Below, one piece after another: positions 46,835 to 55,698 of a stretch of 64,000 nt of DNA. The DNA is from CAVYXZ01 sp965223835 (lineage in GTDB: Bacteria; Chloroflexota; Anaerolineae; Aggregatilineales; Phototrophicaceae), in the NCBI GenBank assembly GCA_965223835.1, contig CBDCXQ010000001.1, positions 5,828,001-5,892,000 of the forward strand, written 5' to 3'. Each line of letters opens with the position of its first letter. The stretch's first letter is position 1. Both the position numbers and the translations under genes were made by a program. Under the pieces are notes generated by a model, which was not told the DNA's origin, made no database searches, and saw only the letters and a program-made list of their open reading frames with translations.

Positions 46835-49800
46835 TTGATCATCATGGTTCTGACCCCAGAACAGCGCCAGTTAATTGAACGATGTGCCCGCGATGCCGAT
46901 AGCGCTGCCGAACTCACAGCACTCTTTGAAGCGCAGGCGATTCAAAACAACCACTTGCTGGAGTCACTCCAGATCCGTGAAGCACAGGATCGCACCATTG
47001 TTGATGCCCAATCGGAGTTGATTACACGTTTCCGCCCTGATCTCACCATTACTTTTGTTAACGAAGCTTACTGTCGTTTCACCGGCAAAACAGCCAATGA
47101 AATAATTGGTAGCAATCTGTTGTCGCTTGTTTTGCCGGAACGGTATCATTCGGTCAAGCAGGATTATGAAGACTACATCAAGAATCCACGTAAGGTGTTT
47201 AACGAGCACACTGCCAGACGCTACGATGAGGCACTGCGTTGGATGCAGTGGGTGCGCGAGCCGATATTCAATGCGCAGGGCGATTTAATTGAAATCCAGA
47301 CAGTTGGTCGCGATATAACCGATTTGAAAACTGCACAGGTCGCCTTGAGTCGCAGCGAAGAGCGGTATCGACGTTTCATTGAGGCGGCACCGGTTGGAGT
47401 CATGATTACTCGCGAGACGGTTATTCAGTATGCCAATCGCGCCCTGGTGCGCTTGCTCAGGGGGCAATCAGCCGATGAGATTCAGGGCAAGACGGTGTTT
47501 GACATATTGCACCCCGACTATCACGATCTGATTGTGGATCGAGTTGATCGGTTGGGACATGACAATGAGGAAGAACTCCAGCGCATTGAGCAATTTGTTT
47601 GTCTGGATGGTTCGGTGGTTGATGTGGAAGTCGCCATCACGCCGTTTGAGTTTGATGGCGAACCGGTATCATTGACGTTTGTGCGCGATATTACCCGACA
47701 TAAGGCCAGTGAGGACTCGCTGCACATTTTTCAGACTCGGTTGAAGGCGCTGCAGCAGCTGGGTATGCATCTGGGCAGTCAGGACACCTTTGACGAATTC
47801 TGTCGCGAAGCGGTGGAGCAGGGTCGTGAACAACTGGGGTTTGATCGGCTGGGCCTCTGGTTCATGATTGATGGTTATACAGTCGGCTCGTTTGGCACTG
47901 ATGAGTACGGTCAGACAACTGACGAACGATCACTGCGCTATCCACTTGATGAGCGTTTTCCCGGCTATCATTTTGATGAAACTAACTTTCTCGATTATGT
48001 AGACGATTTTGATTTACAGCAAAGTGGCAGCCTGAAGCGTAAAGGGTGGCGGGCCATGACTGCCCTCTGGGACGGTAATCGGGTGATAGGGGTTCTCAGC
48101 GCGGACAACCTCATCAACCAGCAACCAGCCTCAACTGAACAGTTAGAATTATTGGTTTTGTATGGTTCGACTTTAGGGCATCTGACAACTCGGTGGCGTA
48201 TCCAGGCCAGGTTACGGGCCAATGAAGCCACCGAACGGCGGTTCCAACAGCAGTTACGCGCCTTACATGAAGTCAGTATCGACCTGACCAAGGCCACGAC
48301 ATTTGATAACTTTTGCCGGGAAGCAGTGGAGCAAGGGCGTCAAAAGCTGGGGTTTGATCGCCTCAGTTTGTGGCTCCTCGATGCGGATGGTCACCATGTT
48401 ATCGGTTCATTTGGGACAGATGAAGCTGGACAAACAGTTGATGAGCGGGCAGTCCGCCATGCACTTGAGACGCCTTATGGCGTGCGCAATGATCGACCAT
48501 TGGTTTATGAAGCCGATACTGATCTGTTGAATGCTGATAACGAGAAAGTAGGACGCGGTTGGGTCGCCGGTGCTGCGCTCTGGGATGGTGATCGCATTGT
48601 CGGTTATGTTAATGCCGATAACCTGCTCAATCAGCAACCGGCCTCAACCGAACAATTGGAATTGTTGGTCCTATATGGCTCGACGCTAGGGCATCTGGCG
48701 ACACGCCTTCGTGCTCAGGAAGCGCTGGTACACAGCGAAGCCCGCTATCGGGCCATTTATGAGGGGGCGGGCATCGGCATTTGTGTGGCCGATGACCAGG
48801 GACACCCGATTGCGTTTAACCCGGTGTTTGAAGCGATGCTCGGCTATGATCCTGACGAATTGCGCCGGATGCGTTTTAGTGAGTTCACGCACCCCGATTA
48901 TGTTGAACGTAATCTGAATTATTTTGAGGCCCTGTTGCGGAATGAGCACGATCACTATCAACTGGTAAAACGCTATATCCGCAAAGATCGAACGGCGATT
49001 TGGGTCCGGCTGAACGTGTCAATCTTTCCCAGTCAGGCCCAGGATACGAAACACATCATTGCCATGGTCGAGGATATTACGGCCCAAAAAGAAGCTGAGC
49101 TACAATTTCAAGCGGGAGAAAAACGCCGTTTAGCGCTCTTCGAAGCCCTGCCCGACCTGATTTTTATGCTAAATCGGGATGGCATTTTCCTCGACTACCA
49201 CACGCCGGATGAGGACGAATTACTGTTGGCATCGGAGATATTCTTAAACCGGCATTATGCGGCGGTGCTGCCGGATTCGATTGTCCAGGTGATGCAACCC
49301 CACTTTGAAGCCGTGTTAGCCACGGGCGCGATGCAAATCTATGAGTATCCACTCACCCGCAATGACCGGACCGAATATTATGAAACGCGGATGATCGCCT
49401 ATGGCGACGATCACATCCTGTCAATTGTGCGCAATGTTACCGATAGCCGTCTGGCTGAGGAGCAGTTACGTGAGAGTGAAGAGCGTTTTCGACAGATTGC
49501 CGATAATGTAGATGAAGTCTTTTTCGTGCGGGATGTCGCTGATGATACAATTTTGTATATCAACCCGGCTTATGAAAAACTCTGGGAACAACCGCGAACT
49601 GAACTTCTGAATGATCCAACCGCATTTGCCAAAATTATTCACCCCGATGATCGCGACACGGTGCTGGCAGCTATGCAGCAAAAGCATGATCGGCGCTTCG
49701 ATCTGGAATATCGCCTCGTGCGCGGTGACGCTGAACCCCGCTGGATGTGGGCGCGTAATTTCCCGATTAAGGACGATCAGGGAGAAGTTTACCGGATAGC

Positions 49801-50545
49801 CGGGGTGGTGAAGGATATTACCGAACGCAAACAGGTTGAGGCGAAAAACCTGGAACTGGCCGTGCAGCAGGAGCGCGTCAATATTCTATCCGAATTTATT
49901 CGGGATGCATCACACGAATTCCGCACGCCGCTGTCGATTATCAATTCGAAGGTCTATCTGGCGGGACGAGTCGAAGACCCGGCGGATCGCCAGGCACACT
50001 TGCAGGGTATTCAGGATCAGTCCGATCACATCCTTAAACTGGTAGAATCGCTGGTTACGATGACGCGATTGGATAGTCAGCTTAACCTTGAGGTGCACCC
50101 GGTCGATGTGAATAGTTTGATGCAGGCGATTCATGTAAGGCATCAAACGCAAATCAGTGAGAACGACATTGAACTATGTCTGGAGACGACGCCAGAGCTG
50201 CCATCCATCGCTGGCAGCGTTGACGAGTTATATATTGCTATCGTCCATCTCATCAATAACGCGGTCGCCCACACGTCTACTGGTGATCAGATAACCCTGT
50301 ACACCGGTCGTTTAGATGCGGAGCACATCACCCTGACGGTTGCGGATACCGGCAGTGGCATTGCCGAGGATGAATTGCCGCACATTTTTGACAAGTTCTA
50401 TCGCAGCGATGAAGCTCATTCTACTCGCGGTTTTGGGCTGGGCCTGCCGATTGCATTAAAAGTTGTCGAGTTACATGGCGGTGAGATAGAAGTTGCCAGC
50501 CAACCCGGCCAGGGCAGCACCTTTACGATAATTTTGCCAGTCTAG
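46835..50545 (+). CDS. Multi-PAS/GAF soluble histidine kinase
   Basis: 1236 residues, no membrane segment. Domain order by eye: PAS (about 50-165), PAS (170-285), GAF (300-455), GAF (470-625), PAS (640-750), PAS (760-870), PAS (880-1000), HisKA with the His in DASHEFRTPLSIINSK, and HATPase_c with HLINNAVAHT, DTGSGIAEDELPHI and RGFGLGLPIA. The two GAF domains are close copies, each containing NQQPASTEQLELLVLYGSTL. ATG 46844 is an alternative start. Divergent from the thioredoxin gene across 200 bp. A cytoplasmic sensor of unknown ligand. Confidence 0.9.
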   Translation: MIIMVLTPEQRQLIERCARDADSAAELTALFEAQAIQNNHLLESLQIREAQDRTIVDAQSELITRFRPDLTITFVNEAYCRFTGKTANEIIGSNLLSLVLPERYHSVKQDYEDYIKNPRKVFNEHTARRYDEALRWMQWVREPIFNAQGDLIEIQTVGRDITDLKTAQVALSRSEERYRRFIEAAPVGVMITRETVIQYANRALVRLLRGQSADEIQGKTVFDILHPDYHDLIVDRVDRLGHDNEEELQRIEQFVCLDGSVVDVEVAITPFEFDGEPVSLTFVRDITRHKASEDSLHIFQTRLKALQQLGMHLGSQDTFDEFCREAVEQGREQLGFDRLGLWFMIDGYTVGSFGTDEYGQTTDERSLRYPLDERFPGYHFDETNFLDYVDDFDLQQSGSLKRKGWRAMTALWDGNRVIGVLSADNLINQQPASTEQLELLVLYGSTLGHLTTRWRIQARLRANEATERRFQQQLRALHEVSIDLTKATTFDNFCREAVEQGRQKLGFDRLSLWLLDADGHHVIGSFGTDEAGQTVDERAVRHALETPYGVRNDRPLVYEADTDLLNADNEKVGRGWVAGAALWDGDRIVGYVNADNLLNQQPASTEQLELLVLYGSTLGHLATRLRAQEALVHSEARYRAIYEGAGIGICVADDQGHPIAFNPVFEAMLGYDPDELRRMRFSEFTHPDYVERNLNYFEALLRNEHDHYQLVKRYIRKDRTAIWVRLNVSIFPSQAQDTKHIIAMVEDITAQKEAELQFQAGEKRRLALFEALPDLIFMLNRDGIFLDYHTPDEDELLLASEIFLNRHYAAVLPDSIVQVMQPHFEAVLATGAMQIYEYPLTRNDRTEYYETRMIAYGDDHILSIVRNVTDSRLAEEQLRESEERFRQIADNVDEVFFVRDVADDTILYINPAYEKLWEQPRTELLNDPTAFAKIIHPDDRDTVLAAMQQKHDRRFDLEYRLVRGDAEPRWMWARNFPIKDDQGEVYRIAGVVKDITERKQVEAKNLELAVQQERVNILSEFIRDASHEFRTPLSIINSKVYLAGRVEDPADRQAHLQGIQDQSDHILKLVESLVTMTRLDSQLNLEVHPVDVNSLMQAIHVRHQTQISENDIELCLETTPELPSIAGSVDELYIAIVHLINNAVAHTSTGDQITLYTGRLDAEHITLTVADTGSGIAEDELPHIFDKFYRSDEAHSTRGFGLGLPIALKVVELHGGEIEVASQPGQGSTFTIILPV

Positions 50546-51174
50546 GCAACCTGGAGCACCACCACAAAATGCAATGCACTCCCGGCCAGGACAAAAAGAT
50601 GCCACAGCGCATGATGGTCGAACCACTGATGCAAGTTGGGACGTTGCAGCATGAAAATCAGCGCGCCTACTGTGTAAACAATTCCACCGGCGATGATGAG
50701 TTGTAATGCGGGCGGGTCCAACAATTTTATAGCCTGGGGCAAGGTTATCAGGCCTATCCAGCCCATCCCCACATAGATCAAGACGGATGCTCGCTTCCGA
50801 TTCCCGCGTAAATAGCGCAGTTTGTAAATAATGCCAACAATTGCCAGCATCCATATGCTAATCAGTAATCCCCAGCGCCAGGTGCCACTCAGGACATTGT
50901 AGACCAGTGGGGTGTAAGTTCCGGCAATCATCAAGTAGATGGCCGCATGATCGAGACGGCATAAGAATAAAACGATCTCATCAGACCCTTCGACCAGATG
51001 AAACGCGGTGCTGGCTGCATATAGCAAAATCATGCACACACCATAGATGATTACCGACAACATTCGATCTGGTGTATCGTGGGTGCTGGCTATCAACCAG
51101 GCCAGCGCGAAAATACCCAGAATCAGGCCAACAAAATGCGTAAATCCATTAACTGGCTCCCGAAAACGCTGCAT
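50542..51174 (-). CDS. Hemolysin III/TrhA (PAQR-like) membrane protein
   Basis: 210 residues, seven predicted helices. Family signatures: EPVNGFTHFVGLILG at the start, STAFHLVEG near residue 60, LDHAAIYLMIAGTYTPL near residue 75, and a closing HALWHLFVLAGSALHF. Histidines and Asp in these segments form the zinc site of PAQR proteins. Bacterial TrhA regulates membrane fluidity in some species. The stop overlaps the convergent kinase stop (CTAG read as TAG on both strands). Confidence 0.88.
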   Translation of the reverse strand: MQRFREPVNGFTHFVGLILGIFALAWLIASTHDTPDRMLSVIIYGVCMILLYAASTAFHLVEGSDEIVLFLCRLDHAAIYLMIAGTYTPLVYNVLSGTWRWGLLISIWMLAIVGIIYKLRYLRGNRKRASVLIYVGMGWIGLITLPQAIKLLDPPALQLIIAGGIVYTVGALIFMLQRPNLHQWFDHHALWHLFVLAGSALHFVVVLQVA

Positions 51175-51314
51175 AGCCCCCTCTCTAATCAGGATATTTT
51201 GATTATACGCGGGGAAATTGCGCTGGCGGCATTAAAATCTAGCGCATTGATCTGTATATTTCAGGTTTGTAAGGCCAAGAACATGCTATGGCAAGCATTG
51301 CAATTGGGATGCCA

Positions 51315-53132
51315 TTATGGGCTGGCAGTTGCCGGTATGCCATCAGATTGCGTATCGACCGGTTCAGGCGCTGTTGATGTATTCGTTGGGATCATAAACC
51401 AGAAGGTGCTGCCACCATCGGGCCGACTTTGCACGCCGGTCTTGCCATCCAGCTTGGTCACAATCCGCAGGACAATGGAAAGGCCTAATCCCAGCCCGGT
51501 GGCCTCCGCCTGATGAAAACGCGAAAACATCTCGAAGAGTTTTTGCTGATCCTGGGGATTTACCCCCATACCGTTGTCTTGAACCTCATATCGGACATAA
51601 TCACCCAGCGCATAACCTTGAATGGCAATTCGGGGGGAACGGTTGGCGCGGCCCATGTATTTGATGGCGTTACTAATCAAATTGGCAAACACTTCTTCCA
51701 GCCAGACCTTTTCACCCGGCACCGACGGCAGATCACCGACCGTCACATCTATGCCTTTGCGGTTAATTTCCAGGCGAAAGCGCTCGACTGCGGCATTGGC
51801 CGCCGCCGTCATATCAACCGGGATGAGCATGGCCTGTGCATCGCGTATGTTCGAAAGCGTCAACAGGCTGTCGACCATCTGGCTCATTTTGTGACCGGAT
51901 TCCTGAATCGTTGCCAGATGCTTACTGCCTAATTCTTGATTCCAGACCGCGTTATTCAGTGACAATAACAGTTGGCTGTAACCAATGATGTTCGTAATCG
52001 GAGATTTGAGGTCATGGGCGACGGTATGACTGAAAGCGTCCAGTTCACGGTTGCGTGACTCCAGTTCGCTATTGTAGGCACGGATGGTTTCGGCAGCCTC
52101 TTTGCGCTCGGTGATGTCGCGTAGCACCAGAATCCAGCCCCGTAATTGGCCCTGATTGTCGTTGAGGGGCGAGAGTCGCGGTTCATAATAGCGGGTGGCA
52201 CCGGTCACTTTGAGCGGGATTTCCAAACGCGTTTGGCTATTATCTAGCAACTTCTGCAATGCTTCATACTGTTTCGGGAATACCGCCGCCAATGTTTTGC
52301 CAATTAGCTCGTCCATCGTCCGGGTGGCGATCTGTTCAGCCGCTATATTGGCATTGACAACGCGCTGGGCGTTGTCGAGCACCAAGACCGCATCGGACAT
52401 GCTCTGGATAACCTGGCTGTGCGCCATGGGCACGAGGTCAAATAATTTTTGCCGGAACAGACTCCAGCCAACGGGGATGCAGGCCAGCGCATACCCGAAC
52501 GGCATCAGGTCCAGGTTTGGTACGGGAGTCAGGCCGGTGATCGTCAGCACACTGCCCAGCAACGGCAAAGCGACCCCCAGCAACAGCAAGCGTATCTGGC
52601 CCCGGTAAACGGCGGGCGAACGAATAATCGAGATAATCATCAGGCCAGCGGCGGCTACCGTCATCAGGTACAAATAGCCCACGCCCACATAGAAGCCCGC
52701 GCCATAGGTTCGGCTAAACAGGACCTGGCCGTTGATGACTTCGGTGCCCGTTGTTGCCCAGTTCAAGCCATGCAGTTCATTGGTCCAGGCCAGGAATGTC
52801 CAGAATATGGGGATGACGAAGGTCAGCGCGATGTTGCGTCGGGTGAGCCATCGTTCATTTCCCGTGAACGCGATGATAAACAGAAACCACAGCACAGGCA
52901 GAAAAAGAAAAGCATACTCTACCTTCACCCAGAGCATGATTTGTGGCAGTGTCGCTGACAGAAGTTCCAGACCATAGGCAAAATTTAGGCCCGCCACCGA
53001 AAACAGCACCAGCAGAAACAGGTTAACCGCGCGGCTTGCATGGCGCTGGCGCGCGATGATCGCAAACGCGACCAGGACGATGCTGCTCAAAAGCAGGGGG
53101 ATGGCATAGGGATTAAATTGCCAGGTCATCAT
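51315..53132 (-). CDS. 7TM-sensor histidine kinase with PAS
   Basis: 605 residues. The N-terminal 7TM domain (about 1-220) resembles the histidine-kinase N-terminal 7TM family (LWVKVEYAFLFLPVLWFLF). Then one PAS (about 230-345), HisKA with the His in SHTVAHDLKSPITN, and HATPase_c with NLISNAIKYM, DNGMGVNPQDQQKLFEMF and GLGLGLSIV. It is a small-molecule or light/redox sensor of unknown ligand. No response regulator is nearby. A terminator stands between this gene and the ABC-F gene, which lies 129 bp upstream on the same strand. Confidence 0.9.
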   Translation of the reverse strand: MMTWQFNPYAIPLLLSSIVLVAFAIIARQRHASRAVNLFLLVLFSVAGLNFAYGLELLSATLPQIMLWVKVEYAFLFLPVLWFLFIIAFTGNERWLTRRNIALTFVIPIFWTFLAWTNELHGLNWATTGTEVINGQVLFSRTYGAGFYVGVGYLYLMTVAAAGLMIISIIRSPAVYRGQIRLLLLGVALPLLGSVLTITGLTPVPNLDLMPFGYALACIPVGWSLFRQKLFDLVPMAHSQVIQSMSDAVLVLDNAQRVVNANIAAEQIATRTMDELIGKTLAAVFPKQYEALQKLLDNSQTRLEIPLKVTGATRYYEPRLSPLNDNQGQLRGWILVLRDITERKEAAETIRAYNSELESRNRELDAFSHTVAHDLKSPITNIIGYSQLLLSLNNAVWNQELGSKHLATIQESGHKMSQMVDSLLTLSNIRDAQAMLIPVDMTAAANAAVERFRLEINRKGIDVTVGDLPSVPGEKVWLEEVFANLISNAIKYMGRANRSPRIAIQGYALGDYVRYEVQDNGMGVNPQDQQKLFEMFSRFHQAEATGLGLGLSIVLRIVTKLDGKTGVQSRPDGGSTFWFMIPTNTSTAPEPVDTQSDGIPATASP

Positions 53133-53204
53133 TGACTTCTCACAATAATGTCAATTTATTATATTGTAACGTTGCTTAAGGCCATTCGTACAGGAAAAAA
53201 GGGT

Positions 53205-53244
53205 GAAAAATAAACAAGCGTAACATTGATGCGTCACGCTTGTT
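53205..53244 (-). terminator. Intrinsic terminator after the ABC-F gene
   Basis: A 12-bp stem with one G-T pair (AACAAGCGT...ACGCTTGTT on the minus strand, 53213-53244) and an 8-base loop is followed by TATTTTTC. It lies 17 bp after the ABC-F stop codon. Confidence 0.8.
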
Positions 53245-53261
53245 CTGGTCATATCACAATA

Positions 53262-54905
53262 CTATCTTCCGGTTGCTGCCAGATAGTCAGTGTAGCCACC
53301 CGGAAACGTTGTCAGATCGCCGTCCTTCAGTTCGACCACGCGGTCAATCGTCCGGTCGAGGAAGTAGCGGTCATGGGAGATCGTGAGGATTGCGCCATCA
53401 AAATCTTCGAGCGCACTTTCCAGCACCTCGGTCGATTGGATGTCGAGATTGTTAGTTGGCTCGTCCAACAACAGGAGATTGGGTCGTTCATGCATTAGCA
53501 CGGCAAGCTGGAAGCGACTGCGCTCGCCCCCGCTCAAGGTGTGGATGGGCATCCGTAGCTGCTCATATTTAAACTGGAACTTGAGCAAAAAGGCTACCGC
53601 CTCGCCTTCAGGCATGGGGCGAATATCGCGGATGCGATCCAGTGGCGTGCGCTGCATCCAGTGGTGCAGGGTTTCATGTTGTTGCGAATAGTAGCCAATT
53701 TGCGTGCTGGGTCCGATTTTGACCTGCCCGGCCAGCGGCTGCATCTGCCCTAAAATGAGGCGAAACAATACGGATTTACCGGCACCATTCGGACCAATCA
53801 AGCCCACGCGCTCACCATGCCGCACCAGCAAATTGAGATCAACGAATAACAGATCGTCATCGAAGCCCATCGCCAGTTCCAGAATTTCCAACGCTTTAGT
53901 GCTGCCGCGCCAGCCATCAAACTGGGCATCCATCAAGCGGCGCTCCGTCACCTTGTCGATCATTTCGCCCTTTTCTTCCATCCGCTCCAACATGCGACGC
54001 CGACTGCGGGCTTGTCGAGCGTGCCGTTCGTTCAGGTCGGCCCGGGCTTTCATCTCCCACTCGTGGATCGCGGCCTCGATTTGCTGAATGCGTTTCTGTT
54101 GGGCAACAAAGGCTTGCTGTTGTTTCAGGCGGCGCAGTTCACGTTCGGTGGCATAAGCCGAATAATTGCCGGCATACGCGGTGAGCGGGCCAGCCTCCAA
54201 TTCGGCGATATGTGTCACCACCTCATCCAACAGGTAGCGATCATGCGACACGATGACCACTGCACCGGGATAGCTTTTGATGAAGCTCTCTAAACGCCGT
54301 TTGGCATCCAGGTCCAGGTGATTATCTGGCTCATCCAGCAGCAGTAGAGATGGCGTTGAGGCTGCCAGTCGGGTGAGCATCACGAGCTTCCGTTGCCCAC
54401 CGCTCAGTGTGTCGGTCGGCAAGTCATAATCCGCCTCGGTAAAGCCCAGATGGGCCAGAATCCCCCGCACCTGGCTCTCATGGCGGGGGCCACCCAACCG
54501 ATCATATTCGACCAGCGCCGCCTCTTGCCGTGCCAGCACCTGGGTGAGCTTTTTCTCGTCGCCATATACTGCGGGATCGCTCAGTTGATTTTCGTAGCGC
54601 GTCAGCTGGGCCTCGACGGCGGCGAGTTCGGGCGGCGGCTCTAACGCCGTTCTAAATAGCGTTCGGCCCGGTGGTAGCTCAATTTCCTGCGCCAGATAGC
54701 CAATCGTGACTGACCCAATGCATTGAATGGTGCCAGAGTCAGGAATCACTTCACCAATGATGGCTTTGAGCAGGCTGGATTTTCCGGCTCCGTTAGGTCC
54801 CACCAGTCCGATACGGTCACGGTCGCCCACCGCCCAGTTGAGGCCCTCGAAGATTAGACGCCCGGCATGGTTGATCGTGAGTTGGTCGATATTGAGAATG
54901 TGCAT
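53262..54905 (-). CDS. ABC-F family ATPase
   Basis: 547 residues from ATG 54905 (GGGAGC upstream). Two ABC domains in one chain, without membrane segments: Walker A GPNGAGKSS and GPNGAGKSV, signature TLSGGQRKL and TLSGGERSRF, Walker B LLLLDEPDNHLD and LLLLDEPTNNLD. The charged linker between them (about 240-300, ELRRLKQQQAFV onward) is the ABC-F P-site tRNA-interaction motif. These proteins act on ribosomes, either as translation factors (EttA, Uup) or to displace antibiotics. A leader ORF and intrinsic terminator precede it, as before resistance-type ABC-F genes, so the second role is plausible. Confidence 0.92.
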   Translation of the reverse strand: MHILNIDQLTINHAGRLIFEGLNWAVGDRDRIGLVGPNGAGKSSLLKAIIGEVIPDSGTIQCIGSVTIGYLAQEIELPPGRTLFRTALEPPPELAAVEAQLTRYENQLSDPAVYGDEKKLTQVLARQEAALVEYDRLGGPRHESQVRGILAHLGFTEADYDLPTDTLSGGQRKLVMLTRLAASTPSLLLLDEPDNHLDLDAKRRLESFIKSYPGAVVIVSHDRYLLDEVVTHIAELEAGPLTAYAGNYSAYATERELRRLKQQQAFVAQQKRIQQIEAAIHEWEMKARADLNERHARQARSRRRMLERMEEKGEMIDKVTERRLMDAQFDGWRGSTKALEILELAMGFDDDLLFVDLNLLVRHGERVGLIGPNGAGKSVLFRLILGQMQPLAGQVKIGPSTQIGYYSQQHETLHHWMQRTPLDRIRDIRPMPEGEAVAFLLKFQFKYEQLRMPIHTLSGGERSRFQLAVLMHERPNLLLLDEPTNNLDIQSTEVLESALEDFDGAILTISHDRYFLDRTIDRVVELKDGDLTTFPGGYTDYLAATGR

Positions 54906-54920
54906 AATTGCTCCCTGAAT

Positions 54921-54955
54921 CAAAAACGGCGATAAGCAGGTGCGCCTATCGCCGT
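54921..54955 (-). terminator. Intrinsic terminator in the ABC-F leader (attenuator candidate)
   Basis: On the minus strand a perfect 9-bp stem ACGGCGATA/TATCGCCGT (54926-54955) with a 12-base loop is followed by TTTTT (54922-54926). It ends just before the ABC-F ribosome site, so read-through must be allowed for expression. Confidence 0.8.
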
Positions 54956-54983
54956 AAACATTACAAAATTTATTACAGGCCGA

Positions 54984-55070
54984 TCAGTAGACGCACTCCT
55001 CCCCTGAGTGCGCGTTGATGGACGCCAGCAACGCCAGTGAAAGCAGTGAGTGAGCGGTCAGGTAAATCAT
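54984..55070 (-). CDS. Leader peptide of the ABC-F gene (28 residues)
   Basis: ATG ATT TAC... to TGA encodes 28 residues with a hydrophobic core (LLSLALLAS) and a Cys-Val-Tyr end. It sits between a predicted promoter and the terminator before the ABC-F gene. Two earlier in-frame ATG codons (55082, 55079) overlap the -10 box and are unlikely to be used. Its last codons form one side of a 7-bp hairpin (54992-55012, CGCACTC/GAGTGCG). Too small to have a family; the position suggests a ribosome-stalling or translation-sensing leader. Confidence 0.5.
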   Translation of the reverse strand: MIYLTAHSLLSLALLASINAHSGEECVY

Positions 55071-55077
55071 GCTGAAC

Positions 55078-55107
55078 ATCATAACAGGCTTTTCGGGTGC
55101 CTGTCAA
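55078..55107 (-). promoter_or_regulatory. Promoter of the ABC-F leader transcript
   Basis: Minus-strand TTGACA (55102-55107) and TATGAT (55078-55083), 18 bp apart. The ATG of the leader peptide begins 8 bases after the -10, so the transcript may be leaderless. Confidence 0.6.
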
Positions 55108-55116
55108 TCAAAATCA

Positions 55117-55152
55117 TTGACAATCTAATGCTATATTGCTAGCATACTAGCA
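55117..55152 (+). promoter_or_regulatory. Promoter and inverted-repeat operator of the RHH-VOC operon
   Basis: TTGACA (55117-55122) and TAGCAT (55140-55145), 17 bp apart. The -10 lies inside the inverted repeat TGCTAG-CATA-CTAGCA (55137-55152), a good candidate for autoregulation by the RHH protein. The -35 boxes of the two divergent promoters form a further inverted repeat, TGTCAAT...ATTGACA (55102-55122). No ribosome site precedes the ATG at 55152, the predicted transcription start. Confidence 0.55.
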
Positions 55153-55313
55153 TGGACGAGGACAAGAAGCAACAATTTAATGTGTACTTACCGCCGGACC
55201 TGGTGCGCCAGGTGAAACATGCAGCAGTCGATAGCGGCCAGTCGTTATCGGATTTCGTGGCTGACGCACTGCAACATTATGTCGAATCGTTAGCGGAAGA
55301 GGATGACAAATGA
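55152..55313 (+). CDS. Small ribbon-helix-helix (CopG/Arc-like) DNA-binding protein
   Basis: 53 residues: a polar N-terminus with FNVYLPPDLVRQV (the strand and first helix of RHH proteins), then SGQSLSDFVADALQHYVE (second helix). This is the shape of CopG/Arc-type repressors, including antitoxins. The stop TGA overlaps the start of the VOC gene (ATGA). An inverted repeat covers its start. No toxin of a known family follows, so a simple repressor of its own operon is the better guess. Confidence 0.75.
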   Translation: MDEDKKQQFNVYLPPDLVRQVKHAAVDSGQSLSDFVADALQHYVESLAEEDDK

Positions 55314-55669
55314 AGCTGATGCCAATTGTATATGTGACGGATATGGGCCAATCGCTGGATTTTTATCAAGCGTTGGGGCTAAGTCCCGGCCATACGGACC
55401 GTGCCGGGATGTGGTCGGATTTCACGCTGGGCGATGCGGCATTAGGGTTACACAAAGTTGAGCGTCTCCCGGAAACGCAGATCGGGCAGGTGGAACTGGC
55501 GCTGGTGAGCGACGAAAAGCTCGAAAGCATTGTTGACCGATTAAATGCAGCGGGCATCACCCTGGAGCGTGAGATTACCGATGAAGCCTTTGGCCGTTCG
55601 ATCATGGTGTGTGATCCTGATGGCTTGCGCATTCAGATCAACGAGCATGAGGTGGAATTGTATACTTAA
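55310..55669 (+). CDS. VOC family (glyoxalase/bleomycin-resistance-like) protein
   Basis: 119 residues with the two beta-alpha-beta-beta-beta modules of the VOC fold: MPIVYVTDMGQSLDFYQALG at the start, and CDPDGLRIQINEHE near the end. Members bind metal and act on small molecules as lyases, dioxygenases or drug-sequestering proteins. The usual first-module metal His is not present at the start (IVYVTD). Coupled to the RHH gene by overlapping start and stop. Its ATG overlaps an RHH stop codon, so the RHH protein probably controls it. Confidence 0.85.
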   Translation: MKLMPIVYVTDMGQSLDFYQALGLSPGHTDRAGMWSDFTLGDAALGLHKVERLPETQIGQVELALVSDEKLESIVDRLNAAGITLEREITDEAFGRSIMVCDPDGLRIQINEHEVELYT

Positions 55670-55693
55670 ACAAAGGGCGGAGGTAATCCGCCC
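55664..55693 (-). terminator. Terminator between VOC and ZIP genes
   Basis: GGGCGGA/TCCGCCC (55675-55693), 7-bp stem with GGTAA loop. On the minus strand it is followed by TTTGTTTAAG and lies just after the ZIP stop; the plus side has only a weak T stretch. Confidence 0.65.
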
Positions 55694-55698
55694 ACAGT

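Noticed and set aside
55152..55669. RHH-VOC pair as a toxin-antitoxin module
   Set aside because: The second protein is a VOC-fold enzyme, not a known toxin; autoregulated repressor is the simpler reading.
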